Shown: positions 18,775 through 30,333, numbered from the stretch's first letter. The stretch is DNA of 64,000 nt from Burkholderia sp. BCC0322 (GCF_902833045.1 NZ_CADFDU010000008.1:124001-188000), one strand, 5' to 3'. The notes: generated by a model from the letters alone, not told the origin. Numbers and translations are program-made.

Positions 18775-19260
18775 GCTACCTCCCTCGCCTGAGTCTGAAG
18801 ACGTGCCTGCCTTCGTACGACTGCGCAGAAGCAAGCGCGTTCGAATTCATCCTAAACCCTTTCTTATTTTTTTTCACGAACTCTTCGTACGAAGTTCGTC
18901 ATTCTCGACAACACCGCTTGGACAACACATTTCGTCGTTTTACAATCGATCTCCCGAGTCGCACAAACTGCATCCTGCGCATCTCGTCGAACGACGGAAC
19001 GTCTTGTGTGTTGGACACATCCGGCGTCGTCACTTCTCCCCTTCATCCCTATACGTTCGAGCGGCCGTTTTCGACGACACGTTGCGCGTACCGTTACAAA
19101 TTTTTTTCGCAGCGCCCTTACGGAGATACCCGTACGACGGACGTGGGAACTTCGCATGCACCGGTGCACGCATCCGTCGATGCAGGTCACGCGATGCACG
19201 CGACGATGCGCGATCGTCATTGACACACGTCGGCTGTCACATTTTTCAGCCGCGGAAACG
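18775..19260. other. Long non-coding region upstream of prkA
   Basis: About 490 bp without a credible gene. It is AT-richer than its surroundings, with a run of eight T at 18867-18874, a second T run near 19103-19110, and a perfect 12-bp palindrome CTTCGTACGAAG at 18883-18894. It must hold the leftward prkA promoter. I found no clear sigma-54 (GG-N10-GC) element, so which sigma factor acts here cannot be stated. Confidence 0.5.
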
Positions 19261-19287
19261 ACGACGCCCGCATGTCGCGGGCGTCGT
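19261..19287 (-). terminator. Hairpin terminator downstream of the chemoreceptor gene
   Basis: ACGACGCCCGC (19261-19271) pairs with GCGGGCGTCGT (19277-19287) around ATGTC. On the minus strand it is followed by CGTTTCC, so the T tract is poor. Its position 38 bp after the chemoreceptor stop supports a terminator role. Confidence 0.6.
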
Positions 19288-19325
19288 TCGTCACCAAATG
19301 GGGAGAGATGCGCGGCACGCGCGAA

Positions 19326-21092
19326 TCAGAAGGTTTCCCAGTCGTCCGAGCCGGCACTAACGGCAGTCTGCGCCGGCGCCGCAGAAGCAGCGGCGGGCTT
19401 GCGCACCGGCGCCGCTGCGGCCGCGCGCTTCGGCGGTGCATCGCGCTCGTCGCGCGCAGCAGCCTGGGCAGGCGCGGCAACCGCTGCGGCGGGCGCACGC
19501 GGTGCGTGACGCACCGCAACCGGAGCCGCGCTGCCGGAGCGTGACGTGTCGTCGTCGAGCTGGAACACCGCTGCCGTTTCACGCAGGCGTCCGGCCTGTT
19601 CGTCGAGCGATTGCGCGGCGGCCGCGGCTTCCTCGACGAGCGCCGCATTCTGCTGCGTGACCTCGTCCATCTGCGCGACCGCGCGCGCCACCTGGTCGAT
19701 CCCGCCACTCTGTTCCTCGGACGCCGCCGCGATCTCGCCCATGATGTCGGTCACGCGCTGCACCGCACCGATCACGTCGCTCATCGTGCGCCCTGCTTCG
19801 TCGACCAGCGTGGAACCCGACCGGATGCGCTCCACCGATGCGTCGATCAGCACCTTGATCTCCTTGGCCGCGGTCGACGAACGCTGGGCCAGACTGCGCA
19901 CCTCGCCCGCGACGACCGCGAAACCGCGGCCTTCCTCGCCGGCCCGCGCGGCTTCGACTGCTGCATTCAGCGCAAGAATGTTGGTCTGGAACGCGATTCC
20001 TTCGATGATGGCAATGATGTCCGCGATCTTTGCCGAGCTGTCGTTGATCTCGCCCATCGTGCCGACCACCTGGCGGACCACCGTATTGCCCTTGTTTGCA
20101 ATCTCCGACGCATTCGCGGCCAGCGAACTCGCCTGGCGCGCATTGTCCGCGTTCTGTTTCACGGTGCCGGTCAGCTGCTCCATGCTCGACGCGGTTTCCT
20201 GCAGCGCCGCGGCCTGTTCCTCGGTGCGCGACGACAGGTCGATGTTGCCGGCCGCAATCTGGCGCGCCGCGGTCGCGATCGACTCGCTGCCGCCGCGCAC
20301 GGTGCGCACCGTGTCGACGAGCCCGCGCTGCATCTTGCCGAGGCCCTCGAGAAGCTGGCCCATCTCGTCATGCCGGTCCACGACGATCGGGCGGCGCAGG
20401 TCGCCCGCAGCAATGGCGTCGAAATGCGCGAGCGCGTCGGCAATCGGGCGGCCGATCGCGCGGCTCAGCGTCAGCCACGACACGACCGCGGCGCCAAAGC
20501 CGGCCAACAGCGCGACGATCGCCAGCACGCGCAGCGTGTCGTACACCGATTCCGCGTGATCGAAGCCGGCTTGCGCATCGGTGAACTGGAAGTTGCGCAG
20601 CGCCTCGCTCGCCGTCGCGACGTCGTTGTAGCGCACCTGGAGCTGCTTCGCGCCTTCGCCGATACGGTCGGCCTGATTCGCCCCGATCACGCTCGCGAAC
20701 GCGTCACACTCGTGCTGCAGCGCCTGCCGCTTTGCGGCGACGTCCTGGGCGAGCCGGTCTTCCTCCGGGCCGCGCGGCAACGCGAGGTATTTCTGCCACC
20801 ACGTATCGGACTGCGCGCGCATCGCGCGGCTGCGTTCGACGGCGGCCGCCGCGTCCGGCGAGCCGGCCAGGAGCGCCGCACGGTCGAGCGCCAAACGTTC
20901 GCGTGCAGCGTAGATCTCGGCCACCGAAACGTCGACCGCGCTCGGCATCTGGTTCGTGAAAATCTCGCGCGTCGTATCGTTCGCGCGCGTCATCCCGTAT
21001 ACGCCGAGCCCGCCGATCACCCCCAGGAGCACCGCCAGAAACGCCATCGTGAAACCGATGCGCGCACGAATCGTCAGGTTTTTGAACACCAT
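19326..21092 (-). CDS. Methyl-accepting chemotaxis protein (Tar/Tsr class)
   Basis: This 588-residue chemoreceptor has a first membrane helix (about 12-32), a periplasmic four-helix ligand domain with a Tar-type start (VDVSVAEIYAARERLALDR), a second helix (about 190-212), HAMP, and a long cytoplasmic coiled coil. The signalling tip is the expected IAFQTNILALNAAVEAARAG. An Ala/Pro-rich linker leads to the C-terminal pentapeptide DWETF, the docking tag for CheR/CheB. It should therefore be a full-length receptor that recruits the methylation enzymes directly. Two adjacent ATG codons (21090-21095) follow an AGGAAGG site; I use the second. The ligand is not evident. Confidence 0.93.
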   Translation of the reverse strand: MVFKNLTIRARIGFTMAFLAVLLGVIGGLGVYGMTRANDTTREIFTNQMPSAVDVSVAEIYAARERLALDRAALLAGSPDAAAAVERSRAMRAQSDTWWQKYLALPRGPEEDRLAQDVAAKRQALQHECDAFASVIGANQADRIGEGAKQLQVRYNDVATASEALRNFQFTDAQAGFDHAESVYDTLRVLAIVALLAGFGAAVVSWLTLSRAIGRPIADALAHFDAIAAGDLRRPIVVDRHDEMGQLLEGLGKMQRGLVDTVRTVRGGSESIATAARQIAAGNIDLSSRTEEQAAALQETASSMEQLTGTVKQNADNARQASSLAANASEIANKGNTVVRQVVGTMGEINDSSAKIADIIAIIEGIAFQTNILALNAAVEAARAGEEGRGFAVVAGEVRSLAQRSSTAAKEIKVLIDASVERIRSGSTLVDEAGRTMSDVIGAVQRVTDIMGEIAAASEEQSGGIDQVARAVAQMDEVTQQNAALVEEAAAAAQSLDEQAGRLRETAAVFQLDDDTSRSGSAAPVAVRHAPRAPAAAVAAPAQAAARDERDAPPKRAAAAAPVRKPAAASAAPAQTAVSAGSDDWETF

Positions 21093-21367
21093 CATCCTTC
21101 CTGTGTTGCGTCGTGATGGACGGGACAGGCCCGTCGCTTCGAAGCATTGCTTCGCTCGGTGCATTTACGACCATGCGCCGCACAACTTGATGGTGTTTCC
21201 GCTATTTTTTCGAATTATTCGTCTGTCTATTACAAATAGCTGAATGAAAAATGCGCACTTCAGCATGTGCTGCAAGCCAGGCAATGGGAGCTTATCGGCT
21301 GCCGGCGAGCGGCGGATACGCGGCCGTCGTGCGCGACGAGCCGGCCGCGATGCATGATCCAGCCCTA

Positions 21368-22294
21368 TCAGGCCAGTTCGGCAAGCGTTGGAATCGACGG
21401 TTGCGCGCCCGCGCGCGTGACCGACAGTGCCGCTGCGCGTTGCGCGAAGCGGATGGCCGTGTCGACGTCCGCGCCCGCCGCGAGCCGCGCGGAAAAGCCG
21501 CCGATGAAGGTATCGCCGGCCGCCGTCGTGTCGACGGCCTGCACGGCCGGCGCCGGATAATGCCGTGCCGCGCCATCGGCCGTCAGCGCAAGCACGCCGC
21601 GCGCGCCCAGCGTCACCAGCACGTTGCGTGCTCCGCCGGCCTGCAGCACGCGCGCGGCGGCTTCCGCCTCCGCCGGGTCCCGCACCGGCAGCGCGGTCAG
21701 CGCGGCCGCCTCGACCTCGTTCGGGATCAGGTAATCCACGAGCGGCAGCCAGCCGTCCGGCAGCGGTGCGACGGCCGGGGCCGGATTGAGCACCACCGTG
21801 CGGCCGAGCCGACGCCCGGCCGACAGCGCCGCGAACACCGCGTCCGGCGGCGTCTCGAGCTGGCAGATCAGCACATCGGCCGACGCCAGGGCGGCCTCGT
21901 GCCGTGCGATCGTCTCGGTCGTGACCTCGCCGTTGCCGCCCGCGACGATCACGATCGCGTTCTGGCTCGCATCGTCGACGACGATCAGCGCAACGCCGGT
22001 CGACGCCGACGCGCTCGTCGCGAGCCCCGCACAGTCGATCCCCTCGGCTTCGAGGCCCGCGCGCAACGCCGCGCCGTGCGCATCCGCGCCGACACAGCCG
22101 ATCATCGCGACCCGCGCACCGAGCCGCGCGGCCGCGACGGCCTGATTGCCGCCCTTGCCGCCCGCCGCCTGCGCGAACGCATGACCGGCGAGCGTTTCGC
22201 CCGGCAGCGGCAAACGCGGCGCGCGCACGACGAGATCCATGTTGAGGCTGCCGACCACCGTCACGCGGCCGGCGCCTGCTGCGGGCGCGGTCAT
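21368..22294 (-). CDS. rbsK: Ribokinase
   Basis: This 308-residue PfkB-family cytoplasmic sugar kinase phosphorylates D-ribose at O5 with ATP. The N-terminal sugar-binding motif GGKGGNQAVAAARLGA and the C-terminal signature DTTAAGDTFIGGFSA, with the catalytic aspartate, are both intact. The start codon overlaps the stop of the upstream rbsR gene (ATGA), so the two are translationally coupled. It is the last gene of rbsBACRK. Confidence 0.94.
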   Translation of the reverse strand: MTAPAAGAGRVTVVGSLNMDLVVRAPRLPLPGETLAGHAFAQAAGGKGGNQAVAAARLGARVAMIGCVGADAHGAALRAGLEAEGIDCAGLATSASASTGVALIVVDDASQNAIVIVAGGNGEVTTETIARHEAALASADVLICQLETPPDAVFAALSAGRRLGRTVVLNPAPAVAPLPDGWLPLVDYLIPNEVEAAALTALPVRDPAEAEAAARVLQAGGARNVLVTLGARGVLALTADGAARHYPAPAVQAVDTTAAGDTFIGGFSARLAAGADVDTAIRFAQRAAALSVTRAGAQPSIPTLAELA

Positions 22295-23322
22295 GCGCGA
22301 CCGCCCGATGCCGGCGGTTCGCGGTAGATCGCCGTCGATTCACGCAGCACGAGGCGCGGCGACACGACGCGGCGGCGGCTCGGCACGGCGGCCGAACCGC
22401 CGCCGATCCGCTCGATCAGCGTTTGCGCGGCCATTTCGCCGAGGGCGCGCACCGACTGGCCGACCGTCGACAGTGCCGGATACGTGTAGCGGGAGAATTC
22501 GATGTCGTCGAACCCGATGATCGAGCAGTCGTCGGGCACGCGCATGCCGCGCTCGGCCGCCGCGCGCAGCGCGCCGACGCCCATCAGGTCGTTGCCCGCG
22601 AAGATCGCGCTCGGCCGCACCGATTCGAACAGCCGCGACGCCGCGTGATAACCGCCTAGGCACGAAAAGTCGCTTTCCGCGATCGCGCCCGGCACGATGT
22701 CGACACCGCGCTCGGCCATCGCGCGGATGAAGCCGTGCACGCGCATCGCGCTGACCGCCGTGTCGGTCGGCCCCGTGATGCAGCCGATCTTCGCGTGCCC
22801 GAGCTCGAGCAGATGGCGCGTCGCCAGGTACGCACCGCGCTCGTGGTCGATCTGCACGAGGTCGGCCGCCAGCCCCTCGATGTTGCGGTCGACGACGACG
22901 AGCGGCGCATGGATGTCCGCGAGCGTCTGCGCCAGCACCGCGTCCTCGCCCGCCGACGCAACGATCAGCCCGTCGATGCGCTTTTCCTGCAGCACGCGCA
23001 GGTAGTTGCGCTGCTTCACGGGATCGTCATCCGAGTTGCAGAAGAACACGCAATAGCCGTTGGCAGCGCACTGATCCTCGATGCCGCGCGCAAGCTCCGC
23101 GAAGTACGGATTCGTGCTGTTCGGCACGACGAGGCCGATGGTCGCCGTCGCACGCGCCTTCAGCGAGCGTGCCACCGCCGACGGCACGTAATTCAGCTCG
23201 CGGATTGCGCCCTCGACCTTCGCGCGCACGTCCGCGGACACTGGCCTCGAATTGTTCACCACGTGCGAGACGGTCGTAAACGACACGCCCGCCATGGCCG
23301 CCACATCCTTGATCGTCGCCAT
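22291..23322 (-). CDS. rbsR: LacI-family ribose operon repressor
   Basis: This 343-residue LacI-family regulator has an N-terminal helix-turn-helix (ATIKDVAAMAGVSFTTVSHVVNNSRPV) with the hinge helix SAVARSLKARAT, then a periplasmic-binding-protein-like effector domain. It is inside the ribose operon, between rbsC and rbsK, so it likely controls its own operon with ribose as inducer. A matching perfect operator lies upstream of rbsB at 27146-27157. Confidence 0.92.
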   Translation of the reverse strand: MATIKDVAAMAGVSFTTVSHVVNNSRPVSADVRAKVEGAIRELNYVPSAVARSLKARATATIGLVVPNSTNPYFAELARGIEDQCAANGYCVFFCNSDDDPVKQRNYLRVLQEKRIDGLIVASAGEDAVLAQTLADIHAPLVVVDRNIEGLAADLVQIDHERGAYLATRHLLELGHAKIGCITGPTDTAVSAMRVHGFIRAMAERGVDIVPGAIAESDFSCLGGYHAASRLFESVRPSAIFAGNDLMGVGALRAAAERGMRVPDDCSIIGFDDIEFSRYTYPALSTVGQSVRALGEMAAQTLIERIGGGSAAVPSRRRVVSPRLVLRESTAIYREPPASGGRA

Positions 23323-23357
23323 TTCCCGTTTCTCTCTGGTCTGTTCTGTCTGTCGTT

Positions 23358-24373
23358 CTACCGCACGCGCGTGCGCCGGCTGCGATACGTATCGAGCACG
23401 ACCGCCACCACGATCACCGCGCCGGTGATGATCCGTTTCGTCGGCTCGTTCGCGCCGATCTGCGCCAGCCCCGCGGCCAGCACGGAGATGATCAACACGC
23501 CGAAGAACGTGCTGATCACCGAGCCGCGCCCGCCCATCAGGCTCGTGCCGCCAATCACGACGGCGGCGATCACCTGCAGTTCGAGGCCGACGCCCGCATT
23601 CGGATCAGCCGCTTCGAGCCGCGAAATCTGGAACAGCGACGCAAGCCCTGCGAGCGCGCCCATCAACGCGAATACGAGGATTTTATACGGCCTCGGGTTA
23701 ACCCCTGCAAGTCGGACGGCTTCTTCGTTGGTGCCGATTCCGACGAGATAGCGTCCGAACACGGTGCGCGTCAGTACGAACTGGGCCGCGATCATTACCG
23801 CGACCGCGATCAGGAACGCCGGCGAGATACCGAGCGCGATCGGGTTCGACAGGAAATCGAACGCGTCGCCGATGTAGGCCGTGCGCGAATTCGTCAGCTG
23901 GTACGCGAGGCCGCGCGCGGCCTCCAGCACCCCAAGCGACACGATGAACGACGGGATTCGCCAGCCGACCGTGACCGCGCCCGTCAGCGCGCCCGTGACG
24001 GTCGCGACCGCGATGCCGATCAGCGCGGCCGGCAGCGGCCCCCACTGCCATTTCAGCGCGGCGACGCTGACCATCGACGCGGCGAGCGCGAGCACCGAGC
24101 CGACCGACAGGTCGATTCCGGCGATGATCAGCACGAAGGTCATCCCGACCGACATGACGACGAGATCGGGAATCTGGTTCGCGATCGTGCTGAACGTGTC
24201 GTAGGTCAGGAAATGCGAGCTCAGCGTCGAAAACAGCACGATCATCGCGGCGAGCGCGCCGGCGAGCCCGAGGTAGTTCGACAGGCCGAGCCGCGTGCCG
24301 GACAGCGTGCGCGCGCGGCGCCCCGTCACGTCCTGCTGCGCGCCTGTGTCGGTCGGGGTTACGGGAGGCTGGG

Positions 24374-24377
<4 letters not shown>
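23358..24377 (-). CDS. rbsC: Ribose ABC transporter permease
   Basis: This 339-residue inner-membrane permease of the carbohydrate (CUT2) ABC family has eight to ten hydrophobic helices. Family blocks include AGIDLSVGSVLALAASMVS and the C-terminal AAVVIGGTSLMGGRGSV. It forms the homodimeric channel served by RbsA. Its ATG overlaps the rbsA stop by 4 bp, and the next gene (rbsR) begins 35 bp downstream. Confidence 0.94.
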
Positions 24378-25987
<1,610 letters not shown>

Positions 25988-26084
25988 CGCGATCCTGGTT
26001 GCGGCCGCGCGCACGCGGCGCGCGGGTGTGACGCTCACAAGTGCATGTGCATGCAGTGGCCGTGATCGCGCTCACCCCGGATAA

Positions 26085-26119
26085 CGGCCGCCACGCAGAA
26101 TTCTTGAGGGCGGCGGCCG
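26085..26119 (-). promoter_or_regulatory. Intercistronic hairpin between rbsB and rbsA
   Basis: CGGCCGCC (26085-26092) pairs with GGCGGCCG (26112-26119) over a 19-base loop, inside the 145-bp gap after the rbsB stop. No T tract follows. Hairpins in this position commonly protect the binding-protein message and keep it more abundant than that of the membrane parts. Confidence 0.5.
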
Positions 26120-26132
26120 CATCGGGGCCGCG

Positions 26133-27083
26133 TCACTTCGTCACGAGATCCACCGGCGTCTCGACCACGCCCGACAAGTCGGCCTGCTTGCGATGCTCCG
26201 CGATCGCCTTGAGCGCCGTGTCGATACCGAACACGGCCTGCTTCGCTGCGTACTGATCGGCGGTCGCGAGCACGCGGCCGTCCTTCAGCATCGGCTTGAT
26301 CGCGTTGATGTTGTCGTAGCCGACCACGAGCACCTTGCCCTGCTTGCCGGCCGCGCGCACGGCCGACACGGCGCCGATCGCCATGTTGTCGTTACCGCAC
26401 AGCAGCGCCTTCAGGTTCGGGTATTCGTTGAGCATCGCGGCAGCGACCGCATTGCCCTTGTCGATCTCCCATTCGCCGGATTGCACCGACACGACCTTCA
26501 TCCCGCCCGCCTTCATCGCGTCCTGGAAACCGGCCGTGCGCTGCTGCGCGTTCGTCGTCGTCGACACGCCTTCGACGATGCCGACCTGGTCGCCCGCCTT
26601 CAGCCGCTTCGCGAGGTAGTCGCCGATCTTGCGGGCGCCCTTGCGGTTGTCCGGACCGACGAACGGCACGTTCAGGTTCTTCGACTTCAGCACATCGGGA
26701 TCGAGCCGGTTGTCGATATTGACGACGATGATGCCCGCATCGACCGCCTTCTTCACGACCGGCACGAGCGCCTTCGAATCAGCCGGCGCGAGCACGATCG
26801 CGTCGACCTTCGACACGATCATCTGCTCGACGATGCGGATCTGGTTCGCCGTGTCGGTCTCGTCCTTGATGCCGTTGGTGATCAGGTCGAACTGGCTTGC
26901 GTTGTGTTTCTGGTATTCCTTCGCGCCCGTTTCCATCGTCAGGAAGAACTCGTTGGCGAGCGACTTCATCACGAGCGCGACCTTCGGCTTGCCCGTAGAC
27001 TGCGCGTGGACGGCCGGTGCGGCAGCGACCGCGACGACGGCGAGCGCGGCGGTCAGGAAGCGACGGCGAAAGCGGACATTCAT
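26133..27083 (-). CDS. rbsB: Ribose ABC transporter periplasmic binding protein
   Basis: This 316-residue periplasmic protein of the LacI/ribose-binding fold has a Sec signal peptide (about 1-26, ending VHAQ). The core shows RbsB-like blocks: VMKSLANEFFLTMETGAKEY and LLCGNDNMAIGAVSAVRAAG. It captures ribose, or a closely related sugar, for RbsAC. The ATG at 27081-27083 is preceded by AGGAG at six bases; the ATG six bases further upstream is too close to that site. It is the first gene of the operon. Confidence 0.93.
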   Translation of the reverse strand: MNVRFRRRFLTAALAVVAVAAAPAVHAQSTGKPKVALVMKSLANEFFLTMETGAKEYQKHNASQFDLITNGIKDETDTANQIRIVEQMIVSKVDAIVLAPADSKALVPVVKKAVDAGIIVVNIDNRLDPDVLKSKNLNVPFVGPDNRKGARKIGDYLAKRLKAGDQVGIVEGVSTTTNAQQRTAGFQDAMKAGGMKVVSVQSGEWEIDKGNAVAAAMLNEYPNLKALLCGNDNMAIGAVSAVRAAGKQGKVLVVGYDNINAIKPMLKDGRVLATADQYAAKQAVFGIDTALKAIAEHRKQADLSGVVETPVDLVTK

Positions 27084-27145
27084 ACTCATCTCCTGGCGAC
27101 TGGCCCTGAGGGCCGGACTATTGTTTGACTGTTGTTTTAATGTAA

Positions 27146-27157
27146 GCAAACGTTTGC
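27146..27157. promoter_or_regulatory. LacI-family (RbsR) operator upstream of rbsB
   Basis: GCAAACGTTTGC is a perfect 12-bp palindrome with the central CG typical of LacI/PurR/RbsR operators. It lies about 60 bp upstream of the rbsB start in an AT-rich promoter region. RbsR, encoded in the same operon, is the obvious candidate to bind it. Confidence 0.8.
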
Positions 27158-27359
27158 GCCATACTACCCGGGCAATGGCCATCGATGCTGCTGTCGGTAC
27201 CACGAAATGGAAGCGAGGCAGACGGCCGACTGCCTGACGCGTGCTGTCGTTTACACGCCACCGCCGGCGGACGCCGGCGGAGTGAAGGCTATGCTGTACC
27301 GATTCGTGTCGGCGCGCAACCTGTCTGATCAATATTTAAGGGTTTATTCGGAGCCCGTG

Positions 27360-27746
27360 TCACGCCGGGTCCTGCGGCGCCGGCTCGTCTTCGCCGGCTG
27401 ACGGCGGCTCGCCGAAGCGGTTCGCATGCGGCGTGCCGGCGATGAAGCCATTCATCACGAACAACGCAAGCGCGCCGACGATCGGCACGAACAGCAGCAG
27501 CATCCACCATCCCGACTTGTCGATGTCGTGCAGCCGCTTCACGCCGACCGCAATCGACGACCACACCGCGATGACCGCAATGGCGACGAGCACCGGCATC
27601 GCCAGCACCGGCAGATCCTCTTCCGGCGCGCCGCGGGAACCCGCGTCGAAGATCGCGCTGAGCACCGTGGAAGCCAGCGCGTAGATCCACCACGGCAGGC
27701 GTCCGATCCGGCCTTGGAAGGAAAAGAGCAACCATTTCAGGTTCAT
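27360..27746 (-). CDS. DUF805 family small membrane protein
   Basis: This 128-residue inner-membrane protein has three or four helices. It carries the DUF805 (YhaH-type) hallmarks: the N-terminal FSFQGRIGRLPWW motif and the VKRLHDIDKSGWW motif before the last helices. The C-terminal tail is Pro/Glu-rich. Function in this family is unknown. It is monocistronic and lies left of a gene-poor 510-bp stretch. Confidence 0.85.
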   Translation of the reverse strand: MNLKWLLFSFQGRIGRLPWWIYALASTVLSAIFDAGSRGAPEEDLPVLAMPVLVAIAVIAVWSSIAVGVKRLHDIDKSGWWMLLLFVPIVGALALFVMNGFIAGTPHANRFGEPPSAGEDEPAPQDPA

Positions 27747-28158
27747 TGTTCACCTCTTCGTCAAGCGTGTTGCGAGCAACTCGACATGTCTCCAAGCTTG
27801 TCGGGACCGGCAATCCGCATGCATTGTTTTGTGAAGATGGACGGCCCGCCGGATGCGCCTTTCGCACTGCTTCCCGGCGTTGCTCGTTGCGCCACCAGCG
27901 CGGACCGGCGCGTCAGGAACGTGACGCGGGGCGACGCGAACCTGCGTCAGCCGGCATTCACACGCATTGAATCATATCTGCAGCGATACCGATCGTCCGG
28001 TATGGATGATCGTCGCCGCCGAAACGAGGCGTTCAAGCGCGCCTGCTTGTTCTTGTCGTTGTGCTGGCCAAGCGAATACATGTCGTTCGCCGGGTGCGGC
28101 GAAGAATTGGACGGGAAACCGCGATGGCGGTCGATGATTCCGTGAGTCGAACAACCAA
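27747..28158. other. Gene-poor interval
   Basis: About 410 bp between the DUF805 gene and the terminator downstream of cysB. Frames here are short or have a composition unlike Burkholderia genes, and I see no strong structure. It holds the leftward promoter for the DUF805 gene; nothing else can be supported. Confidence 0.4.
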
Positions 28159-28185
28159 GGCGGCGGCAGATCGCCTGCCGCCGCC
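28159..28185 (-). terminator. Hairpin terminator of the sulfate operon/cysB
   Basis: GGCGGCGGCAG (28159-28169) and CTGCCGCCGCC (28175-28185) form a perfect 11-bp stem with a 5-base loop, followed by TTGGTTGTT on the minus strand. It lies 75 bp after the cysB stop. Confidence 0.7.
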
Positions 28186-28259
28186 CAATACATGACAACC
28201 CGCGCAGGTACGTCGCGCCATCCGCGGTGATAGCGTGGATGGCGCACGACGCGCTGCTG

Positions 28260-29186
28260 TCAAACGGCTTCGCGCAACATCCCCGCGATTTCCGCTTCGT
28301 TCAGGTGCGGCGCGAACATCTCGATCAGACGGTATGCATACGCGCGCAGGAACGCGCCCTTGCGCAGCCCGACCCGCGTCGTGCTCGCCTCGAACAGGTG
28401 CTGCGTATCGAGCGCGACGAGCCCCGTGTCACGCTGCGGATCGTAGGCCATCGCCGCGACGACGCCGATCCCCATCCCGAGCTCGACGTAAGTCTTGATC
28501 ACGTCCGCGTCGATCGCGGTCAGCACGACGTCGGGCACGGCGCCCGCCGCCGTGAACGCCTGGTCGATATGCGAGCGGCCCGTGAAGTCCTGGTCGTACG
28601 TGATGATCGGATACTCGGCGATTTCCTCGAGCGTCAGGTTCTCGCGACCGACGAGCGGATGGCCCTTCGGCACGACGACCGTGTGGTGCCACGAGTAGCA
28701 CGGGAACGTGACGATGTCCGGATAGCGGTCGAGCGCCTCGGTCGAGATGCCGAGATCGGCCTCGCCGTTCAGGATCATCTGCGCGATCTGCTGCGGGCTG
28801 CCCTGGCGCAGCGCGAGATGCACCTTCGGGAACACGTCGGTGAACTGCCGGATCACCTTCGGCAGCGCGTAACGCGCCTGCGTGTGTGTCGTCGCGACGA
28901 CGAGGTGGCCGCTGTCCTGGTCGGCGAACTGGCGCGCGACACGACGCAGGTTCTCGGCGTCGAGCAGCATCCGCTCGATCAGCTGGTGCACCGCCTTGCC
29001 AGGCTCCGTGAGCCCCGTCAGCCGCTTGCCGCGCCGGATGAAGATGTCGACGCCCAGTTCATCCTCGAGATCCTTGATCTGCTTCGACACGCCCGACTGC
29101 GACGTGTACAGCACGTTCGCGACTTCCGTCAGGTTCATGTTCTGGCGCACCGCTTCGCGCACGAACCGCAATTGCTGAAAATTCAT
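28260..29186 (-). CDS. cysB: LysR-type regulator of sulfur assimilation (CysB)
   Basis: This 308-residue LysR regulator of the CysB/Cbl group starts MNFQQLRFVREAVRQN. The helix-turn-helix is followed by a linker with SGVSKQIKDLEDELG, as in CysB. The effector domain shows the CysB-type THTQARYALP and TYDQDFTGRSHID segments that bind O-acetylserine and related signals. It activates sulfate uptake and cysteine synthesis genes under sulfur limitation. It lies 76 bp downstream of cysA, likely in the same transcription unit as sbp-cysTWA, so uptake genes and regulator are co-transcribed. The paralogue SsuR is the main alternative; location favours CysB. Confidence 0.88.
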   Translation of the reverse strand: MNFQQLRFVREAVRQNMNLTEVANVLYTSQSGVSKQIKDLEDELGVDIFIRRGKRLTGLTEPGKAVHQLIERMLLDAENLRRVARQFADQDSGHLVVATTHTQARYALPKVIRQFTDVFPKVHLALRQGSPQQIAQMILNGEADLGISTEALDRYPDIVTFPCYSWHHTVVVPKGHPLVGRENLTLEEIAEYPIITYDQDFTGRSHIDQAFTAAGAVPDVVLTAIDADVIKTYVELGMGIGVVAAMAYDPQRDTGLVALDTQHLFEASTTRVGLRKGAFLRAYAYRLIEMFAPHLNEAEIAGMLREAV

Positions 29187-29261
29187 GGGTATGCCTCTTA
29201 GGCTGTCGTTGTTTGATTGTCGAATCGGAGCAATTTCCGCCCCCTGCCCTGCATTTTTGCG

Positions 29262-30320
29262 TTAACGCGCGGGAAACACCCTCACGGCGCGCGGCACGGC
29301 GGTCGCACCATCGCCGACCTGCAGCGACAGCGCACGCCACGCATCGCGATCGAGTTCCGCCTCGAGCGCGCCGCCCGCACGCGCCTCGAGTTCCACGCGC
29401 ACCGACCCGCCCAGCGGAATCACGCGGCGCACGTCCACCGCGATGCCGTCGCGGTGCCCTTCGCCAATCGGCCACAGCTGCAGGTCGTGCGGGCGCACAT
29501 AGGCGTTCGCGGGGCCGGCGAAATCGGCATCGATCTCGATCGGCGCGGCCGCGCCCTCGGCGACGAAGCCACGCCCGGCGACCGTGCCCGGCAGCCGGTT
29601 GGCCGCGCCGAGGAACTCGTAGACGAACGCGCTCTGCGGGTGATCGTAGACGTCCTGCGGGCTGCCGACCTGCTCGACATGGCCGCGGTTCAGCACGACG
29701 ATGCGGTCCGCGACTTCCAGCGCCTCCTCCTGGTCGTGCGTGACGAAGATCGTCGAGATGTGCAGGTCGTCGTGCAGACGACGCAGCCAGCCGCGCAGCT
29801 CCTTGCGGACCTTCGCGTCGAGCGCGCCGAACGGCTCGTCGAGCAGCAGCACCTTCGGCTCGACCGCGAGTGCGCGAGCGAGCGCGATGCGCTGGCGCTG
29901 GCCGCCCGACAGCTCGGACGGATAGCGCTGCGCGAGCCAGTCGAGCTGCACGAGCTTCAGCAACTCGTGCACCTTGTCGCGGATCGCGCTTTCCGACGGC
30001 CGCTCGCGACGCGGCTTCACGCGCAGCCCGAACGCGACGTTCTCGAAGACCGTCATGTGGCGGAACAATGCGTAATGCTGGAACACGAAACCGACCTGGC
30101 GATCACGTGCGCCGACCGACGCCACGTCGAGCCCCTGCAACACGACCTGGCCGGCATCCGCGTGCTCGAGACCCGCGATCACGCGCAGCAGCGTGGTCTT
30201 GCCGCAGCCGGACGGCCCCAGCAGCGCGACCAGCTCGCCGGGCGGGAAGTCGAGCGATACGTTGTCGAGCGCCGTGAAATCGCCGAAGCGCTTCTGAAGG
30301 TTACGGACGGTGATACCCAT
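29262..30320 (-). CDS. cysA: Sulfate/thiosulfate ABC transporter ATP-binding protein
   Basis: This 352-residue ATPase of the sulfate importer has Walker [10 protein letters not shown] (35-43), signature [15 protein letters not shown], and Walker [25 protein letters not shown], which is characteristic of CysA. A C-terminal TOBE-like regulatory segment follows (about 240-350). The start at 30318-30320 lies 13 bp downstream of cysW. It energises the CysT-CysW channel. Confidence 0.95.
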   Translation of the reverse strand: MGITVRNLQKRFGDFTALDNVSLDFPPGELVALLGPSGCGKTTLLRVIAGLEHADAGQVVLQGLDVASVGARDRQVGFVFQHYALFRHMTVFENVAFGLRVKPRRERPSESAIRDKVHELLKLVQLDWLAQRYPSELSGGQRQRIALARALAVEPKVLLLDEPFGALDAKVRKELRGWLRRLHDDLHISTIFVTHDQEEALEVADRIVVLNRGHVEQVGSPQDVYDHPQSAFVYEFLGAANRLPGTVAGRGFVAEGAAAPIEIDADFAGPANAYVRPHDLQLWPIGEGHRDGIAVDVRRVIPLGGSVRVELEARAGGALEAELDRDAWRALSLQVGDGATAVPRAVRVFPAR

Positions 30321-30333
30321 TCTGGTTGCCTCT

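Noticed and set aside
18864-19226. A 120-codon leftward frame upstream of prkA
   Set aside because: Composition rich in Arg, Cys and Met without domain or start site; treated as leader DNA.
21891-21899. Further CCTCGTGCC copies, here in rbsK (plus strand), and near 4027, 52229 and 56774 (minus strand)
   Set aside because: The first three are inside coding sequence, where two arise from Ile-Leu-Val-Pro codons. The copy near 56774 is non-coding but has no terminator behind it. They are not counted in the small-RNA family.
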